NCBI RefSeq assembly: GCF_009730915.1
Contig: NC_052489.1
Span: 2,259,622 to 2,323,621, forward strand
Origin: Dioscorea cayenensis subsp. rotundata
Taxonomy: Eukaryota > Streptophyta > Magnoliopsida > Dioscoreales > Dioscoreaceae
Direction of reading: 5' to 3'
DNA length: 64,000 bases
Part shown: piece by piece, positions 22,272 to 33,360 of the stretch
Layout of the letters: each line of letters starts with the position of its first letter
How positions within the stretch are numbered: position 1 is the first letter of the stretch
Notes under the pieces: generated by a model
Database searches by the model: none
Told to the model about the DNA's origin: nothing
What the model saw: the letters and a program-made list of their open reading frames with translations, nothing else
Translations under genes and position numbers: made by a program

Positions 22272-22435
22272 CTTTCTGTTTGTTCAGGTTGTGGGTTTTT
22301 TTTTTTTGGTTTATTTTTGTAATTTGCTTTTGTTTTGTTGGTTTGTAATATCGAACTCTTTTGTATTTTTTACTTATATTAATAAAATAGCTCCATGAGC
22401 TCCTTTCCCTCAAAAAAAAAAGATAACATTATTTA

Positions 22436-22896
22436 AGGTAGAAGAATAAGAAGCCAAATATGTGAATGAGAAATGTGCTTGCTATTCTAACTGTTAATGC
22501 TGAAGCATTTGTTGTGTTAAAAATAATACGAAAAGTTTGTTGGTTTTTATAAAGATTTACAAAACTGAAGGCCAGATTCTACTCAAAAACGGGATCAAGA
22601 GAAACCCTAAGTGCAAACTTGTGCACTAATCTTGATATTTCTTTAATTTTTTCTTTCATAATTGAAAATGACATCCTAAATGCCGTGAGAGTCAAAACTT
22701 GATCCTTGATACATCTTAAATTCATCAAATTTCACATTTGCAATGTTTTGATGCCATGTTTGTAGAAACAATCACTCATAGCACCTGACTAGCTAAAAAG
22801 GCAACAAAAAAAGGGGAGGGGGTGTCGAAACTTCGGAGGATAATAAATTATAACAACGACTAATTAAGCAACTCATACGAAATTTCAAGCAAAAAC

Positions 22897-22950
<54 letters not shown>

Positions 22951-23428
22951 CATGACACCACAAACATCTCACGTTTATTTTTTTCACTCTAATTGTAAAA
23001 TGAGCAAAATAAGAGCCAATGAAAATTCTATGAAGATGACAACCTCTTAACAATTAATACCTACTTATAACAAACAATAAAAGCAAAGCCCCCACTAAGT
23101 TGTAAAACTACAAAGTATCCATTCTCTAACATACTAAGATCTCGAGTGACCACATCCATAATTGACAAGAATTTGCTCCATAATTTGCAACACCAAGGGC
23201 ACATCTATCTTGGCTTTAAAACTTTCAACTCGGACACATTTTGAGTTTCATAACCAACAAATTCAAAAGCTGAAAAATTTCACATGGATATAGTCAAGTG
23301 CTTGGGTGAATGTTGCACTAGCCATCATCCACACAAATTCAAGAGCATGGTTCAATCAAGTACTCAAGTATGGAAACTAAAAATACCTTACTTTCAAACT
23401 CATTTCTCTTTGTGCTTCAATCCAGGAT
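22436..23428. other. Spacer after the LINE; 3' flank of mTERF pseudogene E; (TA)n run
   Basis: No gene is supported. A (TA)n microsatellite runs about 22899-22931. The part 23008-23400 is the homologue of the copy C 3' flank (9508-9900). Confidence 0.55.
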
Positions 23429-24576
23429 TCAAATGTGCTCTCCTTTGCTTTTGGAAATATACCAATCAAGCAATTTGGGAACCTTTTCCTTGTGACAGAT
23501 AAGATAATTCTTCACAAACATCTCTTCCGACTTACTCATAATATATCCCAGGCTACAATTCCCGCTATGCAATTTTTTTTATTTCAAAACTTGCATGACA
23601 TGGTGCCGAGGAAACAGCCTTTTATCCAAGCTAAACACGAGAAGTCTTGGATCACGAACAAGTTCAGATAGCTTGCAACCAGCTTCATTCACTAAGAAAT
23701 CAATCTTTCTCTTCATCATCATTTCAGAAACCGTCAAGAATATTGGATTTTTCTGAAACGCGGATAGAAAATCCACCTCCGACCATCCCAAACTCTTCAT
23801 AAACTCCAGTTTGGCATGAAACCTGGTCTTGTTGATTTTCTGAAGAATGCTAAGAGCCCAAACAAACATGTTTGATTCATGAGGGACCCCCATTTCCTCA
23901 ACCTTCCTAGCTAGTGCCTTCAAATCATCAGGCTTTAGTAAGATGAGTCTCGGCTGTCTCTGCACAATCAAAGTGATCCTATTATCAGGAATGCCAAATT
24001 CTCGCAACAACCAAAAGTTCGGTAGCACCCTCCGCTCCAAACTATAACTAAGAAGCCATGGTTTTGCCTTGAATAGTTTCATTGCATTCTCAACCGAGCC
24101 AAGTAAGTCTCTCCAGAACAATATCCTCGGCCGCAAACTGCTTTTCGAGACTCTGGTGAGGGATAATTGGATTAAAAAGAACCAATTGCCTGAGATTGGA
24201 TCCAGAGAAACCTAGAGCCTGAAAAGCTTCAAACTTTGGCCTCAGTGTCTTTTCAACATCACACAAAAGCCACTTTGGATGCCAAGAGACAAGTTTTTTT
24301 GATCTGAGATTCATCAAAACCATAACTTCTCAAGAAATTCAACACGGATTCAGGGTTTGCAGGGAATCTGAGAGGGGAGAGATGCTTGGAGGCAATGGCT
24401 GCTTTCTCCGAGGACAATCCAAGCGAGGTCATCAGATATTCCACAACAGGGCCAGATTTTAGGGTTTCTCTCCGGGTTGTGGAAGTTGAGAAGCAAATGG
24501 AACATGTGAAGATGTGATTTTGGGAACAAGAATAGTAGATATTATACCTGTAGATCTTCTTGAACAGCCAAGCCAT
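23429..24576 (-). pseudogene. mTERF pseudogene (copy E): two frameshifts and one nonsense codon
   Basis: It starts at ATG 24576 (MAWLFKKIYRYNIYYS, matching the starts of copies B-D). Breaks relative to its paralogues: an extra T in a seven-T run (24292-24299) shifts the frame after DESQIKK; one extra base at about 24140-24147 shifts it again between SLEK and LRPRILFWRD; and a TAA replaces Ser after HVMQVLK near 23578-23580. After the stop the frame stays readable (LHSGNCSLGYIM, VPKLLDWY) to TGA at 23429-23431. The N-terminal half is B-like (SCSQN, NPESVL) and the C-terminal half C-like (HESNMFVWALSIL, FHAKLEFMKSLGW). Two shifts could be consensus errors, but the nonsense change makes loss of function more likely. 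Confidence 0.88.
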
Positions 24577-24670
24577 CACGAATTCAAGCAAAACGAAGAA
24601 GAAAAAGGGCAAGAAGAGCTTTTTGTTTTTCAAAACCCTAATTTTTAGTTTTATTTGGAGGGAAGCTCAC

Positions 24671-24691
24671 TAGGGTTTATAACTAGGGTTT
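24671..24691 (-). promoter_or_regulatory. Two telo-boxes upstream of mTERF pseudogene E
   Basis: TAGGGTTT at 24671-24678 and 24684-24691 reads AAACCCTA on the pseudogene strand, about 100 bp before its ATG. The same shared upstream motif is found before B, C and D. Confidence 0.4.
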
Positions 24692-25164
24692 TAAAATTTA
24701 TAGTTTAGTCCCTGTGATTCAAATTATTAATGATAAAAAACGAATCAAAATTAATGGGGAGTGTTGCAATTCAAACTATTAATTCTAAATTAAAAATCAT
24801 AAACAAAAAGTGAATAATAATTATAAAATTATTAATTTAATTAATATGAATTATCTAATTTAAATATTTAATAAAAATAAAATATTTTTTTGATTATTTA
24901 TTAAGGTAAAATCTTAAAAGAGTAATAAATATTCAGAAGGTGGAGTAATTTACTTTCTAAAAAAATGCAAAAAATCAAATTTAGTATAAATTTAGGGTTT
25001 TTATGCAAAATGAGAGGGTATGTATAGAGAGAGAAAGGACCCACATGCGTTGTTTTCTCGCCCGGCGTTCCCGCTTTCAAAGAGAGAGAGAGAGAGACGC
25101 AGTCTTCGAAGCTCCGAGTGTCGCCTCCTCGTCGCTGCCCACCTTCTCGATCGAAATCTCTGTT
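24692..25164 (+). promoter_or_regulatory. Promoter and leader region of the Grx-DEP-DUF547 gene
   Basis: AT-rich DNA gives way near 25015 to a GA-rich then GC-richer leader (GAGAGAGA run near 25081-25097), typical of a plant 5' UTR. A donor-like TGTT/GTGAGC at 25165 and an acceptor ACATCAG ending at 25882 suggest a ~718-bp leader intron that ends 19 bp before the ATG. This is inference from splice consensus only. Confidence 0.45.
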
Positions 25165-25901
25165 GTGAGCCTCTGGTCTTATCGTTGATTCATCCCTGCA
25201 CGTCTTTTGATTCCCTTTGATCCGTGCGTTTCTTTTGAATATATGTACATTATGTGCGTTCAATCAGATCCCCATTTCCGGGGGTTTTGTCCATTGTTTT
25301 TCTGGGAATCTCTTTTTGATCGCTGGTTGAGGAGCGTTTTGCAATCTTCTGGTTCGTTTTCTGGTTTGCTTTGCTGAGTTTCGTGATAAAGATTGGATTT
25401 TTACCGTTTTTGGTTTTTGATTGGGTTTTTGTCGGTGCGTGTGGCTAGGGTTTATTAGATGTAATATTTTGCGGCGTTTTATTGATTTATTTATGGTTTT
25501 TGATGATCGTCAGCGCTATGCGTGACTGGTTGAATTGGTCTATGTGTTGATAAAAGTTTCTTCATCTTTTTATCTTGTGATTGCTCACGTGTTTGAGATG
25601 GTAGCTTTTTGTAGGAAGTCATTTTTTCTTAATCTGAATAAATGATTTTTTTTCAATATTTCAAAATGTAATATTGCGTTCTTTGTGATTGAAATTTGAG
25701 CGTATATAATGGATGGTGAGATTTGAAGGTTGTTGCTTTGATGTCTATATAGAAGGTATTTGCTACTTGATTTTGATGATTATTCATGTGATTTTGTCGT
25801 CAGCTTGTAGAAGAGAGGGCCTGGATTTGAGCTAGTTTCATATAAGAATTTAAACCTGCTGTTCTTGAATTTTCTACATCAGTATTGAACTCAATTGTGC
25901 C

Positions 25902-28900
25902 ATGGAGAATGGAGCCAAGGATGACAAGAAACTTGCTGATACTTCAGCGTCAGAAAATTTTCCGAGTAGCACTCAGGAGACTGAAGGAAATGCTGGACTG
26001 GAGGTATTGAATGAGATGGAAACTTTGACTGTTCATAAAGACAATGAAAACCTCCAGCTTGAGGAAGAAGGCAAAGAAAAGAAACTGGTTGATGCTTTGT
26101 CCTCAGAAAATTCTCCAAGGAGCATCCATGATCCTGAAGTGAAAAATGGAGAGACACCACCAAGTGACATGGATTCTCTGAATGTCAAGGATGATAACAC
26201 AAAACTTCACAATGAACAAGGAGAAGGTTTGGACAGTCAGGTGTTGTCTGAGGTCAGAGCTTTGGGCTCTGAGAAAGTTAGGGATAAGGAGCAGATTCTT
26301 GATGAAGACCTTCCCGAAGAAAAGGAGGCAGATCCTGTTTTTGATGGAACAGAGGAGGTTTCAGAAATGGATGGAAGACAAAGGTCATCCAATGAACCTT
26401 ATGGATATGAAACCGAGGTTCAGGCATTTGCCTGGCCTGAAAAGGCTGTTGCACTTAAAAATTTTGTGAAGGAGAAAAGTACAGTTACTACAGTTGCTGT
26501 TTCCACTTTTCTCCGGCGCTTGTCAGGTAGAAGGGATGAGGATGGGCACAGTATTCCTTATGAGGATGGGAAGAATGATGATTCAGCTGTGAGCACTGAG
26601 GAAGCTGACTCTGCCACAGAATCTAAGTTTAAAGAGGCCCTGCTAAAGGCAGGAGAACTTGCTTCATGGAATCCTTTGAACTACATTAAGATTGGGCGAG
26701 ATACAGAGGTTCAGAACAAGCCTGGCCAACTAGAGGGTGTCACCACAGAAAATAAAGTAGAAGAGCAACATATGAATGGAAGAATTATAATTTATACAAG
26801 GCTTGGATGCCCAGATTGCAAAGAGGTTAGGCTATTCTTTCAGCAGAGAAGGCTTAGGTATGTAGAAATAAACCTTGATATTTATCCTAGTAGAAAGTTG
26901 GAGCTGGAAAAGAATACTGGTTCTTCTGCTGTTCCGAGGGTGTACTTCAATGATTTCCTTGTTGGGGGGTTAAGTGAACTTAAGGCGTTGGAAGACTCTG
27001 GCAGATTTGATGAGAAGATTAACTATGTTATCAGTGATGATCCCTCACCTGAAGCTCCTTCACCACCATTGCCTGGGGAAGATGATATGTCCAGTAGTGG
27101 TAAAATTGATGAGTTGGTAGCCATTGTTAGGAAAATGAAGGAATCAATTGTTCTCAAGGACAGGTTTTACAAGATGCGAAGATTCAGCAACTGTTTTCTT
27201 GGGTCTGAAGCTGTTGATTTCTTGTCAGAAGATCAGTACTTGGAGAGAGAGGAGGTTAGTTGTCCATCTAGTTTGCAACATATTTCTTCCTTTCCCTTTC
27301 TGCTAAATCTAGTAAATATGAATTGGACGCTATAATCCGTTAATAATAAATAAAATTCTATCTGATCTTCATGTAAGCAATGAACACTCAATTATATTAT
27401 TTCAAATATCTCATCCATTTCTTCCGTTTCCATTGAACTGTACATTATGGCTTAAATGCTTTATTTCTTTCTATAGACATCTTAGATTTTAATAGTTCTC
27501 AACTAGAAATTTTTTTAGAAGAATTTAGGTAATATTTTCCTTTAATCAAGAAATTTCAGTATTTACAAGAGGTTCTATATTAAAGGATTTGTCGTCTTCT
27601 GTATGCCATGTATTTTATTCAGGCAGTGGAGTTTGGAAAGAAGCTTGTAAGTGAGCACTTTTTCCACCATGTTATGGAGTAAGTAATTGACTGCATCTTT
27701 GGTTCTTGACAATCATTGATCTTCCAATTTTTGTGCATTGTTATTCAAAATCATTTTTTTAAATTATGAGGGATGATTTCTGATCTGTTTACTTTATGGT
27801 TCATATACTGCTTCAGTGAGAACATATTTGAAGATGGTAACCACGTATATCGGTTCTTGGAGAATGATCCTGTTGTTTCCAGCCAATGCTGCAACATTCC
27901 AAGGGGCCTGAGTGATGTTAAACCTAAGCCAATTGTTGAAATTGCATCTAGGCTAAGATTTTTATCATATGCAATTTTTGAAGCTTATGTATCTGAAGAT
28001 GGAAAACATATTGATTACAATAGCATTTATGGTTCTGAGGAGTTTCGCAGGTTGGTTATGACCTAATGTGATCATCTATATTTCACTGAGAATTTATATT
28101 GGATTTATTGGCTACTTGTTGATAGGCTTTTGTGCAGGATTGCTCCATGTTATGGTTAAAACCTTATCATATATTTTATTTTGTTCCAGTTCTGCAACTT
28201 TCTGTTTATCAATAAGTATGCCAAAATAATTCAGCAATGATCTAGGACATAGTTGAGTTCAAACTTGGATTTTATTAAGATGCTTTCAAATACAATATCA
28301 AAACCATTGCTCTAATATTTCTTGCCTTTCCTTATTTCTTTAATTTTGATTACTAGGTATAAAAGAATAATCGAGGAGCTCCACAGGGTGGACTTGGATA
28401 ATGTGTCTAGGGAAGAAAAGCTTGCCTTTTTCATAAACCTTCATAATATGATGGCTATTGATGTTGTATTGACATGGGGTTATCCAGTTCGAGCCTTGGA
28501 CAGGAGAAGGTTTCTTGGAGACTTCAAATATGTTGTTGGTGGGTGTGCTTATTCATTGTCAGCTATCCAAAATGGTATCCTACGGGGCAATCAACGTCCC
28601 CCATATAATCTCACCAAGCCTTTTGGCCCGAAAGACAGACGCTCCGAGGTGAAGAGAATGCTTCTTTCCTTTCCTATGCCTTTTGAAAAAGAAGTTTGAT
28701 CTTTTACTTGATATGTTCACAAAACAGGCCATCTCAGTAGCTTGTTGGTTGAATGAGTTGTTTTTGCAGAGCATGAGGAAGTATCAATAACTAGTGAAGT
28801 TTCAGGAACTAAATAGGAATATCTCGTTGTTCATATTAGTGAAACTTGACATAACTTGCTTTTTCATGATTGCAAGTTCCAGTAAGGAAAATCTCAAAAT

Positions 28901-29666
28901 CGTGTCTAGCTGTATTTCATGTTCAATAAAGGCTAGTTTTAAGTCTAGCTGCATTATCAAATTAGTAGTTGCATTCAATTCAAAAGATCATGCCCATGTT
29001 AAGTAAATGTCATGTACTTTAATGCATGTTCGATGATGTTTGGTTTTCAACTACATGTAGAATATAACATCAGATCATATTCCTAATGCTATTGTTATAA
29101 CTCGTACGTATATTCCACATCAATACTTCCTATGTTTACAACTCTGTTGTTGAACATCATTTTGTATTCATATTGAAATCTTGTATCCATGAATCAGGTG
29201 GCTCTTCCATACACAGAACCACTAGTTCACTTTGCACTGGTATGTGGAAGCCGATCAGGCCCTGCACTTAGATGTTACTCTCCCGGAAACATTGATAAAG
29301 AACTAATGGAAGCTGCACGTGATTTTCTGAGGACCGGTGGGCTTATTATCGACAAAGAAGCCAAGGTGGCATCAGTCAGCAAAATTCTTCGGTGGTAAGC
29401 AATTCATCTTAATTATCGAAGGCCTATGTTAGCATCCTCCTAGACATTTTTATAAATGGAAAATCACAAAGAACATCTCCATCTTCTTACATTTTAATCA
29501 TTCCTTTTTCAGGTATAGTGTAGATTTCGGTAAGAATGAGATGGAAATGCTGAAACATGCAGCTAATTATTTAGAGCCATCAAAAACAGAGGAATTGTTG
29601 GAGTTGCTTGTGAGCAATCAGTTGAAGGTTACATACCAGCCTTATGATTGGGGCTTGAATTGCTAG
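25902..29666 (+). CDS. Glutaredoxin-like, DEP and DUF547 domain protein, six exons, intact
   Basis: Coding exons 25902-27254, 27623-27678, 27817-28050, 28357-28648, 29198-29394 and 29513-29666 join in frame with GT/AG borders to 761 residues. The first ~270 residues are acidic and low-complexity. A glutaredoxin-like domain follows with RLGCPDCKEVR (Cys303 and Cys306) and the cis-Pro motif AVPRVYFNDF. A DEP domain spans ~405-490 (RFYKMRRFSNCFLGSEAVDFL, HVYRFLEND). DUF547 makes up the C-terminal part (LAFFINLHNMMAIDVVLTWGYP, PFGPKDRRSEVALPYTEPLVHFALVCGS), ending YQPYDWGLN as in other plant members. This architecture is a known plant family of unknown biochemical role; the CxxC suggests thiol or iron-sulphur chemistry, the DEP domain membrane or signalling links. 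Start ATG has context CCATGG. Confidence 0.93.
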
Positions 29667-30008
29667 TCCTTCATACCTTTTCTTTTTAGCTATTTATACC
29701 AGAGAGACTATACAAAACACGTCGTATTGACTCGACCGTCAATTTTACAGAGTCAATTAATAATGTTGGGAGGGGACTTGTATGAACTTCCAAACTTTAG
29801 CTGTAATTGAATATATCATAGAATTTACCCTTGGTTTAAATTGAAGAATTTGGGGTTATTATATATTTCTTGTTCTTCATTTTTCAGACTGTCCAATGGA
29901 GAACAAAGATCAATTGGATTGACATGAAGTTCACTCAAATCAAACTGATGAAAGTGAACTAAATTTTCAGTAATAAATGAATACAAAATGTATAATTGAA
30001 TCATTCTT
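29667..30008. other. Spacer between convergent Grx-DEP-DUF547 gene and PPR fragment
   Basis: 3' UTRs of the two convergent loci; no further gene is seen. Confidence 0.6.
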
Positions 30009-30640
30009 CTACCAGTAATCTTTGCAAGAACAGAGTCCATCCCTGAAATGATGAAATCTGGTAGCGTCTCTCACGATGATCTCTCTTCCGACGACCTTGG
30101 CAATAAACTTAATTGCAGAGTGACAGTCATTGCACACTCTAAGGTTCTTCATAATCCTCAATGTCGTATTCTCCGCGTGCTAATCAACCCGAAGGCAATT
30201 GCTAATTTCTCGCTGTGATGACAGAGCATCTGCTCCTTCAGTTCATCATCGATGTCATGCAACACCGACTGTATGTTAGGAACGAATCCAGCTTTCTTGA
30301 TCTCCTGCCAAATATTTGCAGCCATTTCATATATAGCATCTCTCTGAGGGTGATGTACGTCTTCGGCCTGGAAGACATGAACTTTGTTCTTAATCTGAAG
30401 CCAACTGAAACCTTGTTCTTTCTTCACTCCTTTATCCTTCATCAACTTCCATATTTTCGCCGCATCATTCCATCTCCCACAAGCAGAGTAGACATTTGCA
30501 AGAGCCGAATAGGCTCCGCTATTTTCAGGATCGATAGCGAGTAATTTCTCAGCAGCAAATTTTGCCATATCTGCATTCTTGTGGACCTTGCAAGCAGCGA
30601 GAAGCGATCCCCAGGCTATCGCATCTGGCCTAATGATGAT
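30009..30640 (-). pseudogene. C-terminal third (E/E+ and DYW) of a PPR gene, detached and frameshifted
   Basis: Reading on the minus strand, the block begins at RPDAIAWGSLLAACKVH, passes the E domain (NSGAYSALANVYSACGRW), E+ (GFSWLQIKNKVHVF) and the DYW deaminase signature ([15 protein letters not shown], then in the next frame [13 protein letters not shown]) and ends in KDYW with TAG at 30009-30011. The DYW domain is the cytidine deaminase used in plant organelle C-to-U RNA editing; its HSE and CxxCH zinc/catalytic motifs are all present. One base is missing near 30178-30182, between ISTR and the ENTTLR frame. No PPR repeats precede it: similarity stops at about 30640. It continues, residue for residue, the PPR gene that breaks off at 55628. 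Confidence 0.88.
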
Positions 30641-30647
30641 CTCATAA

Positions 30648-30670
30648 ATAATCTCTCTAAGAGAGATTAT
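30648..30670. repeat. 23-bp perfect palindrome at the PPR break point
   Basis: Arms ATAATCTCTCT (30648-30658) and AGAGAGATTAT (30660-30670) flank a single base. It begins eight bases beyond the last recognisable PPR codon. The following ~180 bp (CTAATCAAATACGAG..., TTCTCCTAAAATCTACTCC) resembles LTR-type DNA but has no coding support. Confidence 0.7.
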
Positions 30671-31022
30671 CCTAATCAAATACGAGTAGAAATGTGATTT
30701 CTCCTAAAATCTACTCCACATGATTGCAAAAGAGGTAATCACTAACCCACTCGGAGGATTGAAGGAGACAGTGTTCTCTAAAGTCCCTAACTAGAGGTTT
30801 ACTCTACAATCCTCTAATTACGGCATGTCTATATTAGGTGGGAATTTCTTCTCGCTACCAAGCACATCAAACATATGAAAACTACAGGGTTTGCCACAAT
30901 AGTAATCATTTAATAAAAACACGAATTAGATACAAAACATGAATTGCAATTAATGAAATAAAATAACACAAGCATCCACAACCATTGTCAAAGTATAAAC
31001 CCTATATTTCAACTATGCCGTA
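30671..31022. other. Non-coding, possibly LTR-derived spacer
   Basis: No gene is supported. The sequence style (TCCTAAAATC, CTCCTAA, ACTCTACAATCCTC) is that of plant LTR retrotransposon ends, without an identifiable element. Confidence 0.3.
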
Positions 31023-31489
31023 ATCATGTGGTCATTGTTATGCCCGATTTTCATTCTGGTCATTATGTTTTTAATTTATATGGTAGCCGTGGGTATTGAT
31101 TTGTTTCAGCTGGGAGGTCAATTGGGGTTTCCTATGCACTCGTGTGATGGGAAGCACAAGGTACTGCCATGTGACATTATTTTAATGTGTTCTTCCATCC
31201 AGGTTGGAGAGAACACACTGAACCTCGATGTCGACTCGCTTACTTGATCCAAGTCGGCACATCATCAACTGCCTCCACTCGCCTTTCCTCGCCTCGAGTT
31301 CCTCTCGCGACTTCCCAAGCCTCGGCCTCATTGCCTCCATATGGCCGGCTTCTTCGGCCTCCTCACTGGCCGGCTACTCGCTTCCTCCAAGGCCTCTTCA
31401 CCCTTTGCCCGCCAGACAATATCCCCTTTGATTTCATCTCCAACAAATAGGCTGTGAGACCACCCCTTTGCTTTGTTTTTATGTGAAGT

Positions 31490-33300
31490 TCATTGACACA
31501 CCTCTTGCGTGTGTGTACCATAAGTGCATGGGTTGTCGAGTAATAAAAAGTACACGATGTAGTAGGTAAACGTCGTATTTACTGAGGAATAGTTGTTAGG
31601 AAAGCAAGTAGTGATGCTATTTAGCTATCAATTGAATCAATTCGTGAGTTAAGTGAATAATATCGAGTGCAAATAAAATAAAGAAAAAGAGAAAGGAAAT
31701 GCAATAGGGATAAGGAGAGGTAATTGAGATGGGGTACCAGACATTTGCTCACCCTAGGACTATTGTTTCAAGTGCAAGATTAATTATTATGCCTCCTAAG
31801 CTGATATTTATTGAGTGCGTGAAAAATCCAAAGACACACATCGTCCCCAAACCTAAGGTCAAACGTGACTCAACCCTACACTATGCTCTACTTGCGGGAA
31901 GGGATACTCCCGACGCCTCACACTATGTAAGGTTGCTTAAAGCTCTAGGGACTCGAAGTGATAAACCTTATTCCCTGATGTAGATCTAACCCTTTGGTCC
32001 AAGCAAAAGACCCCTAGTCACAATTAAGCCCCAGCACTAAGGATTACTTCAACACTTCACTATGTTGCTCGCGCAACTAAGCCCCAGTGGAGTTTGTCTC
32101 TTAGCACTTTACTCTATCATGATCGCAAAGAACTCTTAAAATGTGGAGGTAGGATAAAACCACATTGGAAGGGAAAAGGGACATTCCGCCACCTCTCGAC
32201 TCACCCTTCGACCCTCCCCAACCTTGCTTTGTCTAATTCTAATGGAGTGTCACTCATCCACAAGGATTACCAAGATAGATTCTTAACCCTAGTGTCACTC
32301 TAAGGGAAAATTGAATCAATAAGCATTCAATGTTGAAACTCAATTAGAACATTAATTAAAGAAACATAATAGTAGTCAATGAAACAAAATCATCCTAGGG
32401 TTTACAAGTCCAAGCACCTACTAGGGGTTTAGCTCTCCATGGAGTAATACAAAAGCAAATATGAAATCAAAAGGAAATGCATGCAATCCATAGATAAAAC
32501 AACCTTATAGTCCATATCGATGGTCTTGTGGAGCCGCCTGCCTTCTCAAAGGTTCCTTTGTCAGCTCTAGGGCATACCTCGTCGACCATTGCCGACGAAA
32601 GCTCCCTCAATAGCTTTCTTGGAAGGAACTCGATGTCGAAGACCAGTAGAACTGCTCTAAAAAAACCTAGCAAAAGCATCTCCAAACCCTAGCCGCAAAT
32701 GCCTCCAAAGATCTGCAAATGATAGGGAAAGATCCTTAAAAATAACTCAAAGCGCTGTATTTATAGGGGCTGGAACAGGGCATCCACATGGGTGTGTGGA
32801 ATTTCCACACGGCCGTGTGGATTTCGAGAATTGGTTTTCGTGAGCTATAAATAGTAATTGCTACGATACTTTTTATTCTGATGATTTGCTACTGATGAAC
32901 CATTATAGTACTTCACCCGAAATTCTCCCAAATCCATCTTTTCATCAAGGACACATGAATGGGCACACATCCATGCAGGTAGATCGCGTCGCGTCGCGTC
33001 TTCAATGAAACCACATTGATGGAGCTCTTGTTAATGTTGCACGAGTCGGGATATATGAGTGTGACTTTCTTTGTGTCCCTCCACCTTGGTGTATTCACTT
33101 GAGCACAATGGAGATTGGCACACACTCACATATCTTTGAGCACAACTTGTGTCTTCACATTTGTTCAATCCAAGAACTTCATCAATAAATGCATCCACGA
33201 TCTACTTTTGCTTCCTTTCTTCCAAATTATCTCCACAACCCTAAATGCACAAAAGAACACAAATACACATGCATAAGTGATAAAATCTGATAAAAGTGAT
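31490..33300. repeat. Non-coding nested repeat, probably LTR-derived
   Basis: No gag, protease or polymerase frame is seen. The stretch has the texture of a plant LTR or LTR-flanking region: CTAGGGGTTTAGCTC, a 16-bp perfect palindrome CCACACGGCCGTGTGG at 32805-32820 preceded by an imperfect copy, and a short (CGCGT)n run near 32986-33000. It sits between the left arm of the MULE and the captured gene fragment, so it probably inserted later. Confidence 0.35.
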
Positions 33301-33360
33301 ATTCAATGTAAGAAAAAAATACTTCATATTACTTATACACAAGCATTTATCATTCATTAC

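Larger units (their letters stand above)
16155..22420 (+). mobile_element. Nearly intact L1-type LINE with 15-bp target-site duplication
   Basis: The direct repeat AGATAACATTATTTA is present at 16140-16154 and 22421-22435. The element starts right after the first copy and ends in a poly(A) run (22412-22420) just before the second, after a T-rich 3' UTR. It encodes ORF1, ORF2 and a terminal RNase H in the order usual for plant L1 elements. A 15-bp tandem repeat (GTGAAACCCTCAATC, 16216-16245) lies in the 5' UTR. Perfect duplications and only one visible coding lesion point to a recent insertion. Confidence 0.93.
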
